Assembly (NCBI RefSeq): GCF_900637555.1
Contig: NZ_LR134378.1
Location: forward strand, 754,001 to 818,000
DNA: 64,000 nucleotides
Direction: 5' to 3'
Source of the DNA: Lautropia mirabilis
Lineage (GTDB): Bacteria; Pseudomonadota; Gammaproteobacteria; Burkholderiales; Burkholderiaceae_E
A program made the translations under genes and the position numbers. This document shows, in pieces, positions 52,857-63,519 of this stretch; within the stretch, counting starts at the first letter, position 1; the number at the start of each line of letters is the position of its first letter. The notes under the pieces were generated by a model, which made no database searches, was not told the DNA's origin, and was given only the letters and a program-made list of their open reading frames with translations.

Positions 52857-55172
52857 ATGGCATCGAAGCCTTCCTGCTCACGTACTGCATCGGCCCTGGC
52901 GCTGGCCGCTTCCATGCAGATGACGACGCCTGCCGTCGCGGATGATTCGACGCCCCGTCTCGGCGTCTCTCCGATCCGGGAAGTGATCCAGGCCATGACC
53001 CTTGAAGAGAAAGTGGCGCTGGTGCTGGGGCAGGGCATGGCCGGCATGTCGGGCGGCATGCAGGGGCCGGGGGTCGGGGTCGATACGAACAGCCGGGTTC
53101 CCGGCGCGGCCGGCACGACCTTTCCCATTGCACGACTGGGCATTCCCTCGATCGTTATGGCTGATGGACCGGCCGGCCTGCGCATCGACCCGACGCGGGA
53201 CGATGGGCCGAATCAGACCTTCCATGCCACGGCCTTTCCCATTGCCTCGCTGCTGGCCAGCTCATGGGACGATGCGCTGGTCGAACGGGTGGGGGAGGCC
53301 ATGGGGGCGGAAGCAGCAGCCTATGGCGTCGATGTCTTCCTGACGCCGGCCCTGAACCTGCATCGCTATCCGCTGGGTGGCCGAAACTTCGAGTACTACT
53401 CGGAAGATCCGCTGGTTTCCGGCAAGATGGCCGCCGCCATGATCCGCGGAATCCAGTCACAGGATGTGGTCACGTCGGCCAAGCATTACGCGGCCAACAA
53501 CCATGAATGGAACCGCAACACCATCAACGTGAAAGTCAGCGAGCGTGCGCTGCGCGAGCTTTACCTGAAGGGTTTCGAGATCGCCGTCAAGGAAAGCAGT
53601 CCGTGGACGATCATGACTTCCTACAACCGGATCAACGGAACCTACACCTCGGAAAGCCCCTGGCTGCTGCAGGACGTGCTGCGTGATCAATGGGGCTTCG
53701 AGGGCGTCGTGATGACGGACTGGTTCGCCGGTGCGGATGCCGTGAAGCAGATGCAGGCAGGCAACGACCTGCTGATGCCCGGAACCCAGTCGCAGCAGCA
53801 GGCACTGCTGAACGCAGCCAGAAAGGGCCAGCTTGATGTGCAGGTGCTGGATCGAAACATCGAACGCATCCTCGATCTGATCATGAGGACCCGAACCTTC
53901 CGTCATGAACCCGTCAGCAATAAACCCGATCTGGATGCCCATGCGCAGATCTCGCGCAAGGCTGCCACGGAAGGCATGGTGCTGCTGAAGAACGAGCGTG
54001 ACGCCCTGCCGCTTGCAGCCGGGAAGAAGCTGGCGATCTTCGGCAACAGTGCCTATGACATCATCATCGGTGGTACCGGCAGTGGTGATGTCCATGAAGC
54101 CTATTCGGTGGCATTGCCCGAGGGGATGGAGAAAGACGGATACGCCACCGACAAGGCGCTTTCACAGGCCTATGCCGAACACATCAAGGCGGCAAAGGCA
54201 CGTCGCCCGGAAACCAATCCCTTCCTGGCGCCGCCACCGCTGCCCGAGCTGGTGCCGACGGTCGAGCAGATTGACGCTGCCGTTGCTGCCAATGATGTCG
54301 GCGTCATTACGATCGGCCGGAATTCCGGTGAGTTCATCGATCGCAAGGCGAAGGATGACTTCTATCTGACGGAAGCCGAGCAGACGCTCGTCAGGAATGT
54401 CTCGACCGCCTTTCACAAGGCCGGCAAGCCGGTCGTGGTGGTGCTGAACATTGGCGGTGTCATTGAGCTTGCCAGCTGGCGCGATCAGGTCGATGCCATT
54501 CTGTTGGCGTGGCAGCCCGGGCAGGAAGCGGGTCATGCCATGGCGGATGTCCTGTCCGGCAAGGTGAACCCATCCGGCAAGCTGACCGATACCTTTGCAC
54601 TCGATCTGAAGGACTATCCCGCCGCCGAGAACTTCCCCGGCGTGACGCTGCTGGGTCCTGATCCGGCTGCCCGTGGCGGTATCGTCATCAACGATCGTGC
54701 TGCAGAGGTGGATTACCGCGATGACATCCGGGTCGGCTATCGCCACTTCAACACCTGGGGTGTCGAGGTGGCCTATCCCTTCGGCTACGGCCTTTCCTAC
54801 ACCCAATTCGAGTACCGGGATCTGAAGCTGACACGTGAGGATGCGGGCTTCACGGCCTCGGTCATCGTCACCAACACCGGCCGTCGTGCGGGCAAGGAAG
54901 TGGTGCAGCTCTATGTTTCGGCGCCGAAGAATAATCTGGAAAAACCTGCCGCCGAGCTGCGTACCTATGCCAGGACACGACTGCTGCAGCCGGGTCAGTC
55001 GCAGAAGCTTGTCATGCGGGCGGAGCCTCGGGGGCTGACTTCCTTCGATCCTGAGGCTCACCGGTGGGTGGCCCATCCGGGGCGCTACACCGTCAGCGTC
55101 AGTGCGTCATCGCGTGATATCCGTCAGCAGGCCCACTTCGACATCAAGGATGAGCTGAGCTTCATGCCCTGA
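52857..55172 (+). CDS. bglX: Secreted GH3 beta-glucosidase
   Basis: The 771-residue glycoside hydrolase family 3 enzyme has a predicted signal peptide (ending AVADD), the family N-terminal barrel (PSIVMADGPAGLRI, YYSEDPLVSGKMAAAMIRGI, VTSAKHYAANN) and catalytic nucleophile Asp in GVVMTDWFAG. A second domain (FGNSAYDIIIGGTGSGDV) and a C-terminal fibronectin III-like domain (TVSVSASSRD region) follow. It would release glucose from beta-glucosides in the periplasm or outside. CAGGAG six bases upstream fixes ATG 52857. GC content is slightly lower than in neighbours. There is no transporter beside it. Confidence 0.93.
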   Translation: MASKPSCSRTASALALAASMQMTTPAVADDSTPRLGVSPIREVIQAMTLEEKVALVLGQGMAGMSGGMQGPGVGVDTNSRVPGAAGTTFPIARLGIPSIVMADGPAGLRIDPTRDDGPNQTFHATAFPIASLLASSWDDALVERVGEAMGAEAAAYGVDVFLTPALNLHRYPLGGRNFEYYSEDPLVSGKMAAAMIRGIQSQDVVTSAKHYAANNHEWNRNTINVKVSERALRELYLKGFEIAVKESSPWTIMTSYNRINGTYTSESPWLLQDVLRDQWGFEGVVMTDWFAGADAVKQMQAGNDLLMPGTQSQQQALLNAARKGQLDVQVLDRNIERILDLIMRTRTFRHEPVSNKPDLDAHAQISRKAATEGMVLLKNERDALPLAAGKKLAIFGNSAYDIIIGGTGSGDVHEAYSVALPEGMEKDGYATDKALSQAYAEHIKAAKARRPETNPFLAPPPLPELVPTVEQIDAAVAANDVGVITIGRNSGEFIDRKAKDDFYLTEAEQTLVRNVSTAFHKAGKPVVVVLNIGGVIELASWRDQVDAILLAWQPGQEAGHAMADVLSGKVNPSGKLTDTFALDLKDYPAAENFPGVTLLGPDPAARGGIVINDRAAEVDYRDDIRVGYRHFNTWGVEVAYPFGYGLSYTQFEYRDLKLTREDAGFTASVIVTNTGRRAGKEVVQLYVSAPKNNLEKPAAELRTYARTRLLQPGQSQKLVMRAEPRGLTSFDPEAHRWVAHPGRYTVSVSASSRDIRQQAHFDIKDELSFMP

Positions 55173-55310
55173 TCTTCTGGCGCGTGATGCGTTGAGAAGA
55201 TCCTTTCGGTCGTTGTATCTCGTTCCGTGGTGAAACGGTGCGTGAGGCTTGGTCATCGAAACTCGGAGACCATCGCAGGGAAGATCGCTGAAGCACGAAA
55301 GACCGAAGAA

Positions 55311-55349
55311 AAAAGGCCGTAGAGCAAAGCACTCTGCGGCCTTTTTTTT
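55311..55349. terminator. Bidirectional terminator, beta-glucosidase / rhlE
   Basis: AAAAGGCCGTAGAG/CTCTGCGGCCTTTT with one G-T wobble, flanked by A and T runs, between convergent genes. Confidence 0.9.
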
Positions 55350-55415
55350 GTCATCACGCCATCATTCGGTGGCGTATCACCCCAGTGTGTTTATCCGGCG
55401 CATCAGCGCACGGCA

Positions 55416-56861
55416 TCAGTCCTGCGAAGGCGTCGTTCCGACGCCACCGCCAGGACGACCACCGCGTCCGCCGCGGCTACGACGGCGATCGTTGCCGGCG
55501 CGTCCGGGCTCACCGGCGCGCGTCGTGGTGCGCTGGCTGGGCGAGCCGTTCAGGTCGCCATGGCTGCGGCCATCGCGTCCTTCGCGCGGGCTGCCTGCTG
55601 CACCACGGCCGGCTGCGGGCGCACCCCGCCGTCCGTTGCCGCCCCGACGCTGGCCCGGGGGCAGCGGCGGACGGTCGTTGATGTCGTCGGTGGAATCACC
55701 CGGCTGGGCCTGCCAGCCCGTGAAGCCTTCCACTTCCACGCGCGGGATCTGACGCTTGATCAGGCGCTCGATGCCGGTGAGCAGCTTCATTTCCTCGCGG
55801 TCCACTAGCGACACGGCCGTGCCTTCGTGACCGGCCCGGCCGGTACGGCCAATACGGTGCACGTAGTCTTCCGGCACGTTGGGCAGCTCGTAGTTCACCA
55901 CGTGCGGCAGCTCGTCGATGTCCAGACCGCGCGCCGCGATGTCGGTGGCCACCAGCACGGGCAGGCTGCCGTCCTTGAAGCGCGACAGCGCCCGCGTGCG
56001 GGCTCCCTGGCTCTTGTTGCCGTGGATGGCCATGGCCTCGATGCCGTCCTTGCCCAGCTGCTCGGCCAGGCGGTTGGCGCCGTGCTTGGTCTTGGTGAAG
56101 ACCAGCACCTGTTTCCAGCGGCGCGAGCCGATCAGGTACGACAGCAGCGCCCGCTTGCGGGTCTTGGGCACCAGGTGGGCACTTTGCGCCACCAGTTCGG
56201 AGGCGGTGTTGCGCGGGGCCACGTCCACCTCGGCCGGGTTGTCCAGCAGGCCGTGTGCCAGCGAGCGGATCTCGGGCGAGAAGGTGGCCGAGAACAGCAG
56301 GTTCTGGCGCTTGGCCGGCAGCTTGGCGATGACGCGGCGGATGTCGTGGATGAAGCCCATGTCCAGCATGCGGTCGGCTTCGTCCAGCACGAAGATCTCC
56401 ACGCCGGACAGGTCGACGGTGCCCTGCTGCACGTGGTCCAGCAGTCGGCCCGGCGTGGCCACCAGGATGTCCACCGGCTGGCGCAGCGCCTGAATCTGCG
56501 GATTGATGCTCACGCCCCCGAAGATCAGCACCGAGCGGATGCGCGTGTACTTGGCATAAGCCTTGACCGACTCTTCCACCTGCGCGGTGAGTTCACGCGT
56601 GGGGGTGAGGATCAGGCAGCGGGGGCGGCCCGGCTTGCGGGTCTGCATGGGGTTGTCCAGCAGCCGCTGCAGGATGGGCAGCGTGAAGCCGGCGGTCTTG
56701 CCCGTGCCGGTCTGCGCGGCGGCCAGCAGGTCGCGGCCGGTCAGCACCACGGGAATGGCCTTGGCCTGGATGGGGGTGGGGTTGGTGTAGCCCACGTCGG
56801 CCAGCGCCCGCAGCAGTGGGTCGGCCAGGCCAAGGCCGGAAAAGGATGTGTCAGTGTTCAA
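55416..56861 (-). CDS. rhlE: DEAD-box RNA helicase RhlE
   Basis: The 481-residue RNA helicase has the Q motif TPIQ, Walker [40 protein letters not shown] and [13 protein letters not shown] in order. The C-terminal tail is Arg/Gly-rich, typical of RNA-binding RhlE tails in Burkholderiales. The start is TTG 56861, with GGAG seven bases upstream; the longer frame to 57158 lacks helicase-like residues. A leader of about 390 bp separates it from the preceding gene. Confidence 0.95.
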   Translation of the reverse strand: MNTDTSFSGLGLADPLLRALADVGYTNPTPIQAKAIPVVLTGRDLLAAAQTGTGKTAGFTLPILQRLLDNPMQTRKPGRPRCLILTPTRELTAQVEESVKAYAKYTRIRSVLIFGGVSINPQIQALRQPVDILVATPGRLLDHVQQGTVDLSGVEIFVLDEADRMLDMGFIHDIRRVIAKLPAKRQNLLFSATFSPEIRSLAHGLLDNPAEVDVAPRNTASELVAQSAHLVPKTRKRALLSYLIGSRRWKQVLVFTKTKHGANRLAEQLGKDGIEAMAIHGNKSQGARTRALSRFKDGSLPVLVATDIAARGLDIDELPHVVNYELPNVPEDYVHRIGRTGRAGHEGTAVSLVDREEMKLLTGIERLIKRQIPRVEVEGFTGWQAQPGDSTDDINDRPPLPPGQRRGGNGRRGAPAAGRGAAGSPREGRDGRSHGDLNGSPSQRTTTRAGEPGRAGNDRRRSRGGRGGRPGGGVGTTPSQD

Positions 56862-57246
56862 TGTCAGGCTCCAGCCCGGCAACAAGCCATCCCGGCGCCC
56901 GGAACGGGAGCGGGAACGGTCGGCGGGGCCGTGTTGAGATGAGGGAAGGAGGACAATAGGTCTGGTTGGGTTGTCCGGGCTGATACGCCGACAGGCAGGG
57001 TGCCCTGGAGCAGTGCCTGAACGCTGTCGTGACGGTGCAGGGACATGCCCTGTCGAGAGAGGCCCGGTACGGCACCACCCGGGCCAGCCTGTGCACGGCG
57101 GCCTGGTCCCCGAATGGGTCCGACAGGTCGCATTATACGAGGCGGCAGTACGAAACACCGTGTTTCATGGCGGATCGTTGCGCGCATCCCTGCCAAAAAA
57201 GGTCAAATGGTCGCCACGCTTGCCCAATGGCGGCCCGCCTGGCCCT
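56862..57246. other. Intergenic leader region of rhlE
   Basis: 385 bp between the rhlE start and the stop of the giant membrane protein gene. No protein gene is supported. Several short hairpins occur, but none has a terminator tail on the minus strand. It is expected to contain the rhlE promoter and 5' leader. Confidence 0.4.
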
Positions 57247-60200
57247 TCAGAACAGATAGCGGCCGTAGCTCAGCAGCAAGAAGCCCAGGCCCAGCATCAC
57301 CAGGATACCCAGCACGGCAGCAAACCAGAAGAACACCTTGGCCAGCTTGCGCAGAGCGCCGGGTGGCTGGGACGGTCGGGCCGCAGGGCCCTTCCCCTGG
57401 GCGGCGGGGTGTCGGACAGCCGGAACCGTGGACGTGGCAGCCTGAGACGCGCCGCCGGCATGGGCTTCGCGGGCGGGGGCAGGCAGGGCCGTGGCGCCTG
57501 CTGCCTTCCTTTCTGCTGACGCACCGTCCGCTGCCGGGCCCTCCACGGCCACACGGTCTGCTGCCACACCGTCCAGCGTGGCCATCTTTTCTGCCTGGGC
57601 GGATCCGGCCACGTTGACGGATCCGGCAGGAGCCGCCGAATCCTGTCGCGTGGAATGATCCGGGTCGGTGGCCTTTTCTGGCGTGACATCGCGTCTGGCG
57701 ACGGCGTGGCTGGCAGCGGTCGCGCTGGTGGCCGTGGGGCGGGCGCGGTTCAGGGCGCTGGAACCACCATCCGTGCCCTTGGTGTCACCCGGAACGCCTG
57801 GCGCTCCCGATCCGTGGGGTCCACGGGGGCCTTTCGCGCCTCCCGTGCCACCCCTCGTGCCTCCGGGCGTGCCATCCGGGTGTTCCGGGTGTTGGCCCAC
57901 ATAGCCGGTCTCCACCAGCCGTCGCCATCCCCAGCGGATCCAGCCCAGCAGCGAGAACGCCAGCCACAGCGACCACGCCAGCATCATCGTCCGGTAGGCG
58001 GTCAGCGACATGGAGATGGCCCAGTCGGCGTCGGGCTGGTTCTGGAAGCGGTCCTGGTACCAGTTCAGCTCGAAGGGCGTGGAGCCGTTGCCACCCACCA
58101 GCAGGTCGGGATAGCCCAGCAGTGAACGCTGGATGGTCAGGTACAGCGCGATGGCGGCGAACAGTGTCCACAGCCCCAGCGCAAACGGCATGGTGCTGCG
58201 CGCGGCCTGCTCGTCACAGCCCAGGCGTCGCAGCTGCTGCGGCGAGGGCAGCCAGGCCAGCGCAAAGAACCAGCCGACCACGGCCAGCGCGCCCCACAGC
58301 GAGATGGGGGCCACGCCCAGCAGCAGCAACAGCCAGCCCAGCATGCCCAGCGGCGTCGTGCGGTGGCGACCCAGCACCATCGACACCGCCACCAGCAGCA
58401 CGAAGAAGCCCCAGAAGCGCACGGCCGGTCCGATGCCGGTGCCGCCCACCAGCAGCACGACCCGGCTTTCAGGCAGGTTCAGCTGCGTGGTGGCGTTCAC
58501 GCCCGGCAGGTTCAGGGCCAGCGGCTGCGTCTCGTAGCGGTTGAAGGCGCCATCGGTGCCCTGCGGCACGCGCCAGCGCAGCGTGACGGTGTGCTCGCCC
58601 GGAATCACCGGCAGCTCCAGCTGGCCGTCGCGCGCCTGCAGCGGCACCTCGTCGTCATCCAGCCGCATGCCCAGGAGTTCCGCACCGGGCGGCAGCGTGG
58701 CACGCTGGGTGCCGGCCAGGCTGGCGCGGAAGCGCAGCGTGGTCTCGGCCAGCGTGCTGTGTGCACCCGGGGTCAGCGTCGTGACATGGCCTTGCAGCGT
58801 CAGCGTGGGGCCGCTGACCGTGGTGGGCTGCAGCGCCTGAACCTGCAGGCGCTCGCCCGGCCACGGCTGCCACCAGGGCGCCAGCTGGCCGTCCTGCACG
58901 TAGTTTGTGGGCGCCATGCCCTCCCACCGCAGGTGCCAGGTGGTGCCGTAGCGCATGGCCCAGATCTCGATCTGGTTCATGGCTGGCAAGGCCTGCCAGA
59001 CAAAGTCCGTGCTGATGGGCAGCGTGCTGGCCAGCGTGATGCGCCGGGCGCTGCCCAGCTCGATCTCGGCCACACCATCGCGCACCAATACCCGGTCGTC
59101 ATTGACCGATTCGCCGGGCAGCAGCGCAAAGCGCACCTTCACCGGCGCCTGGCTTACCGACAGCCGGGAGATGCGCGTTTCCAGCCGCCAGCGCTCGTCC
59201 ATCACCAGCGTGCGCTCCACCAGTGCAAAGCCGGGCAGGGCGTCGGGCACATGGGCCAGCTGCTTCGTGGCCGGCTCGTCCGCCTTGTCCAGCTTGCGGG
59301 TCAGCGTCAGCACGCCGTCATTGGGCAGCCCCTGGGCGTTCAGCGCGCCCGCTGACCACACCGTGCTGTCCACCTGCAGCATGCGTGGCGCCATGGGCAG
59401 CGGCAGGCGTACATGCGCCCCCTGGCCCAGCGTACCCTGCAGCTCCACCACATGGATGCCGGCAGGCACCAGCACCCACAGGTCCTGCCCGTCGCCCTGG
59501 CGGCTGGCCTCGCGTCGTGTCGTGGCGGGCTGGCCGTTCAGCAGCACGCGCTCCAGCCGCCAGTTGTCCGCGCCGTCATGACCGGGCAGCGGAACCTGCA
59601 CCGTGGCCTGAGCATGCACCAGCAGCTGCAGCGTCAATCGTTCGGCATCGGCCTTCACCCGTGTCTGCGCTACCGCTGCGCAGTGAGGCAGGCAGCTCGG
59701 GGCCGGATACAGATGCTCGCGGATCGCTTCCAGCTGCTCGGCCTTGTAGCCCGAGGCCGCCTGTACCGGCTGAGCCGGCCAGGCCAGGGTAAGGACCGTC
59801 AGCGCCGCCAGCATCGCGGTCGTGGCGGTTGTGGCGGTGCTGGCGGTCCCCATTCCGTGCCCCGGTTCCGGATCCTGGGGCCGCTTGGGCAGAAATCCGC
59901 CGGGCAGCACCCGGTACAGCGCCCACAGGCTGCCGAACAGCACCAGCAGCCGCACGATCTTCAGGATGCGCGTGCCCCAGGGCGGCAGCAGGTGAACCGT
60001 CACCGTCTGGTCGGGCTGCACGTCGCCATGCAGCTCCAGCGTGTAGGCATTCCACGACCAGCCCGGCTCGCCAGGACCGGTCTGCACCGGCATGATGCGG
60101 CCCTGGTGGCGAACCGGTTCAGTCGCCTTGCCACGCTTCACGTCGGCGTCGATCGAATCGATCGACGACAGATCGGCCATGGCACGGCTGCGGGCCCGTT

Positions 60201-62154
60201 TCTGCAGGGTGGCCACTTCGCTGTCAGCGCCGGGGCGGTGAGCCTGCACGTAGTAGCCGGATGTGTCACGCACCCGGGCATGTTCCAGCGACGGATAGAT
60301 CAGCAGCCGCACCTCGTTCACGGCAAAGGGCGCCAGCACCAGCAGCAGGAAGAGGCACAGGATGCGGTTGCCGGCCTGCAGCCACTTCTCGGGGGCAGAG
60401 CCCTTGGGGGCCACCCGCTGGCAGGCCAGCAGTACCAGCAGCAGGATGATCAGCACCCCGGCGCCCTCCAGGTCATACCAGCTCAGCAAGGCCGCCAGCA
60501 TCACCGTGGTGGCCGACAGTGGCCGCAGCAGCCGGTACGCTGCCATGCCGATCAGCAGCATGAAGAAGAAATCGTACAGACGCCAGCGTGAGGTCCATGT
60601 TGCCGGCGTCACGTCGTCCACGCCGCTGGCCGCCAGCAGCGTCCAGCCCGGAGGCAGTTGCAGCGTCGCCTCCACGCCATCCAGCACCGTGTTCCAGCCA
60701 TTGGCCGGCAGCGTGTCGCTCCGGGACTCCAGTCGCGCCAGTGTGGTCAGCGTCAGGTTCTGGTTGCGCAGTTCCACGCCGGGCGCCGTGTCGGCCGCGT
60801 CATGCTCAGCAGCATCATGCGGTTGTTCGGAGGAGGAAGGCGGTTGCAGCAGGCCGATGGGCAGCGCCGTCTCGCCCTGGCGGGCATGGCCCAGCTGCGC
60901 CGGCCCCTGCAGCTGCAGGCGCCACGGGGCCGACAGCGTGCCGGTCAGCACGTCCTTCTGCGTGATGCCCTGGCCGTCGAAATCCAGCCACCATTGCCGT
61001 TGCAGCTTCAGCGAACCGGCTTCCGGATGCTCGTTGCCGCGCGTCCGATACACCAGTTGCAGCTTGTCCTTGGCACCCACCCGGTAGGCAGGCAACTGAC
61101 GCCAGTCCTCGGGCACGCGTGCCTGCTGCGCGTCCACGGCTTCCACGCCTTCCACCTGCGCCACATGCAGATCGTTGTGCCCCTCGTAGGACCAGATCTC
61201 TTCATCGGGCGCACCGGCCGGCAGGGCCAGCTCGGTCGTGGGCTGCATCTGGCGGGCATCCACTTCCAGGTGCCAGTTGCCGGGCTTCAGTTGTACCTGC
61301 AGCCGGCCGTTCGGGTAGAGGCGCGCCGGCAGGTCGCTGCGCAGCGCCTGGGGCATGCTGTTGGCCAGCAGTGCAGCCGGCAGCTCCACCTCGCGTGGCT
61401 GGCCAGCCACGTTCAGTTCATAGTGGGTCGTCACCTGACGAGGCACCCCGTCGTCGATCCGGCGACGGACCAGCATCGTCATCGTGTTGCTGATCACATC
61501 CGCTTCTGCGGCCGGGCGCGATGCCTTCAGCCACACATGCCGGTTGCGGTCCATCAGCGCTGCCACCGGCTTGCCATTGGCCACCACCGATAGTGTGCCC
61601 ACCTGGGCCGGTACCCGCACCAGTTGCGGATCGGCCTGCCATTGCAGCGTGCCCGTCAGCACATGCTGGCCGGCCGGCAGCAGCACCTGCGGCTGATCGC
61701 TGCCGCCCGTCACCACCAGCGTCTGCCCCTGACGGGTGCGCACCTCGGTCGGCCAGCTGCCCGCCTCGCCCGGCAGCATCACTGCCGCCGGGGCACCGTA
61801 CACCGTCACGGTCAGCGTGAAGCGTGCCTGCCGGCCATCGATGACCACGGCCAGATGCTCTGGCCAGACGCAGGCACGGCTGCCTGCCTGATCATGCCGG
61901 CTGGGGCAGGCCAGCATCTCGTGCCCCTGCATCGCCCAGGGCACCCATTCCTGCAGCTCCCGCGGCAGGCCGTCGGTGCGGGGGGTGATGGGGGCCGGGG
62001 AGGCGGGTAGCGAACCGGGGGCAGTAGATGGAGGGGCGGCGTGGACTGATGCTGTGGCCAGCAGGCAGCCCAGCAGCATTGGCCAGACTCGCAAGATCCC
62101 TTTGCCATGAACGGCAGGCCGGCGTCTTGATAGGGCAAATAGCGCGAATGGCAT
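57247..62154 (-). CDS. Giant membrane protein with duplicated ectodomain, unknown function
   Basis: At 1,635 residues this is the largest gene in the window. A signal peptide (about 1-40) is followed by a first periplasmic region (about 80-520). Helices lie at about 530-620 and 735-755. A second hydrophobic segment (about 780-800) precedes a second periplasmic region (about 805-1230), and four to five C-terminal helices at about 1235-1415 follow. The periplasmic regions share a pattern: paired cysteines, then LLPAGQHVLTGTLQ at about 155 and LVPAGIHVVELQGTLG at about 890, followed by GTLSV/LQVDS strands, suggesting internal duplication. Residues about 1425-1463 form Gly-X-Y-like repeats (GAPGVPG, GPRGPHG), then an Ala-rich tail and a last helix (about 1605-1632). 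GGGAGG precedes ATG 62154. Confidence 0.85.
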   Translation of the reverse strand: MPFALFALSRRRPAVHGKGILRVWPMLLGCLLATASVHAAPPSTAPGSLPASPAPITPRTDGLPRELQEWVPWAMQGHEMLACPSRHDQAGSRACVWPEHLAVVIDGRQARFTLTVTVYGAPAAVMLPGEAGSWPTEVRTRQGQTLVVTGGSDQPQVLLPAGQHVLTGTLQWQADPQLVRVPAQVGTLSVVANGKPVAALMDRNRHVWLKASRPAAEADVISNTMTMLVRRRIDDGVPRQVTTHYELNVAGQPREVELPAALLANSMPQALRSDLPARLYPNGRLQVQLKPGNWHLEVDARQMQPTTELALPAGAPDEEIWSYEGHNDLHVAQVEGVEAVDAQQARVPEDWRQLPAYRVGAKDKLQLVYRTRGNEHPEAGSLKLQRQWWLDFDGQGITQKDVLTGTLSAPWRLQLQGPAQLGHARQGETALPIGLLQPPSSSEQPHDAAEHDAADTAPGVELRNQNLTLTTLARLESRSDTLPANGWNTVLDGVEATLQLPPGWTLLAASGVDDVTPATWTSRWRLYDFFFMLLIGMAAYRLLRPLSATTVMLAALLSWYDLEGAGVLIILLLVLLACQRVAPKGSAPEKWLQAGNRILCLFLLLVLAPFAVNEVRLLIYPSLEHARVRDTSGYYVQAHRPGADSEVATLQKRARSRAMADLSSIDSIDADVKRGKATEPVRHQGRIMPVQTGPGEPGWSWNAYTLELHGDVQPDQTVTVHLLPPWGTRILKIVRLLVLFGSLWALYRVLPGGFLPKRPQDPEPGHGMGTASTATTATTAMLAALTVLTLAWPAQPVQAASGYKAEQLEAIREHLYPAPSCLPHCAAVAQTRVKADAERLTLQLLVHAQATVQVPLPGHDGADNWRLERVLLNGQPATTRREASRQGDGQDLWVLVPAGIHVVELQGTLGQGAHVRLPLPMAPRMLQVDSTVWSAGALNAQGLPNDGVLTLTRKLDKADEPATKQLAHVPDALPGFALVERTLVMDERWRLETRISRLSVSQAPVKVRFALLPGESVNDDRVLVRDGVAEIELGSARRITLASTLPISTDFVWQALPAMNQIEIWAMRYGTTWHLRWEGMAPTNYVQDGQLAPWWQPWPGERLQVQALQPTTVSGPTLTLQGHVTTLTPGAHSTLAETTLRFRASLAGTQRATLPPGAELLGMRLDDDEVPLQARDGQLELPVIPGEHTVTLRWRVPQGTDGAFNRYETQPLALNLPGVNATTQLNLPESRVVLLVGGTGIGPAVRFWGFFVLLVAVSMVLGRHRTTPLGMLGWLLLLLGVAPISLWGALAVVGWFFALAWLPSPQQLRRLGCDEQAARSTMPFALGLWTLFAAIALYLTIQRSLLGYPDLLVGGNGSTPFELNWYQDRFQNQPDADWAISMSLTAYRTMMLAWSLWLAFSLLGWIRWGWRRLVETGYVGQHPEHPDGTPGGTRGGTGGAKGPRGPHGSGAPGVPGDTKGTDGGSSALNRARPTATSATAASHAVARRDVTPEKATDPDHSTRQDSAAPAGSVNVAGSAQAEKMATLDGVAADRVAVEGPAADGASAERKAAGATALPAPAREAHAGGASQAATSTVPAVRHPAAQGKGPAARPSQPPGALRKLAKVFFWFAAVLGILVMLGLGFLLLSYGRYLF

Positions 62155-62452
62155 CGGGGCCTCCCAGTCAGGAGCGGATGATGTACGTTCATCTTGCCCG
62201 GTTCGGCTTCCGTGTGGCGGTATGTGGATGATGGATGGTTACTGAGCGTTGCCCGGTGGCAACGGGAAAGCGCCGGTCTCCATGTGCTGCGGCCACAACA
62301 ACGTCAGGGGGTGTTCAGGGAGATCTGTACAAGAACGCCTCTTCTGCGGCGAGCATCAGGTTCGACCATGGGGCTTGCCGTGAGGGGTTCAACAAGGCGG
62401 CTGAGCTTGCCTGGATTGCAGGGAAGTCGTCTGAAGTAGGTTCAAGAAGTCA

Positions 62453-62477
62453 GGGTCTTCGCGGATCAGTGTGGGTG
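62453..62477 (+). repeat. Left inverted repeat of IS element
   Basis: 25 bp beginning GGGTCTTCGCGGATC, exactly complementary to 63520-63544. The transposase stop codon lies inside it (62466-62468). Confidence 0.95.
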
Positions 62478-63448
62478 CAATCGGGCGTTTTCGGGTAGTG
62501 GAGGCAGGAAACTGGCAATGACCTTGAGCCTCAGATACTCCTCATCCCGGTATCCGTAAGCACTGCGCTGAATGACCCGAATCTTGTTGTTCAGCCCCTC
62601 CACCATCCCCAGACTGACCTTGTTCTCGGGGCGGCAGTAGGCGGCAATGCCATCCCAGTGCCGCTCGATCATGTCGGCAAACTTCCTGTACGGCCCAAGA
62701 CGCTGCCAGCGCAGGCTCTGTTTCCAGCGCTCGAAGAATGCCCGGGCACCGCGCTCGGTTCTGTAGCTCCACAGTTGCCCGAACGATTCCTTCAGCAGAT
62801 AGGCCGTGTTCAACCGCCGATTGGCTGCCAGCAGCTTCCTGAGTGCCTGCCGGCCTTCCAGCGTCAGGTTTTCCTGCGCCGACAGCAGCGTATTGCGCTG
62901 CCCCTTGATCCACGACCTGTCCTTGCCCTGCAGACGCCTGTACTCGTCGCGCCTGACTTTGAGCCGACCGGCACGACGAACCTGCTCCTGCATGTACAGC
63001 TTCGACAGATCCTTCACCGTGCTGTCGTGAAGCCGCTCCAGCTCTGCCACGGCCTTGTTGCCCATGCTCGTGCACAACCTGCCGACATGCAGCGCAAAAC
63101 GTTCGGTGTAGCGCGGATTCTGCGCCAGCCAGTCAAGCCGTTCTACATGCACGCCGCCGCACCCTGAACAACGTACCCGCCAGCGCTCGAACTCCAGGTA
63201 CACCACCCAGCCTGCCACCCGAAGATCCCGCACACGGCACGTCCGCTGGTCGTAACGTCCCTGGCAGCGCTACCCACAATTTGAGCAAATGGCTGTTTTT
63301 TTCGGCGTCTCAGCTGTACGACCCCCGCCTTGGGGTCTCCGAAGATTCCCGTTAGCTTCGCCGATGCCGCGAAGCCGGGAACGGACAAAAGCTCCCTCAG
63401 ACTGCGACCTGTTTTCATGCACAGCACCCCGATCCAGTGTCGATACAC
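62466..63448 (-). pseudogene. ISL3-type transposase remnant
   Basis: Pieces in order: N-terminus from 63448 (MKTGRSLRELLSVPGFAASA, LTGIFGDPKAGVVQLRRRKK) in one frame; then CSNCG, a TAG stop and RCQGRYDQRTCRVRDLRVAG in another; then the zinc-ribbon-like CSGCGGVHVERLDW. After LHDSTVKDLSKLYMQEQVRRAG it jumps directly to VRRDEYRRLQGKDRSWIKGQ. The stretch of roughly 100 residues that normally carries the first catalytic acidic residues is missing. The C-terminal DDE part (FFERWKQSLRW, SLGMVEGLNNKIRVIQRSAY) remains. The protein cannot be active. Confidence 0.88.
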
Positions 63449-63519
63449 GATACGAAATCATCATCTGCGCTGTAAAGCCCTTGATTTCAGGCATCAAACG
63501 CCGATTTCGGCCTCCATCT

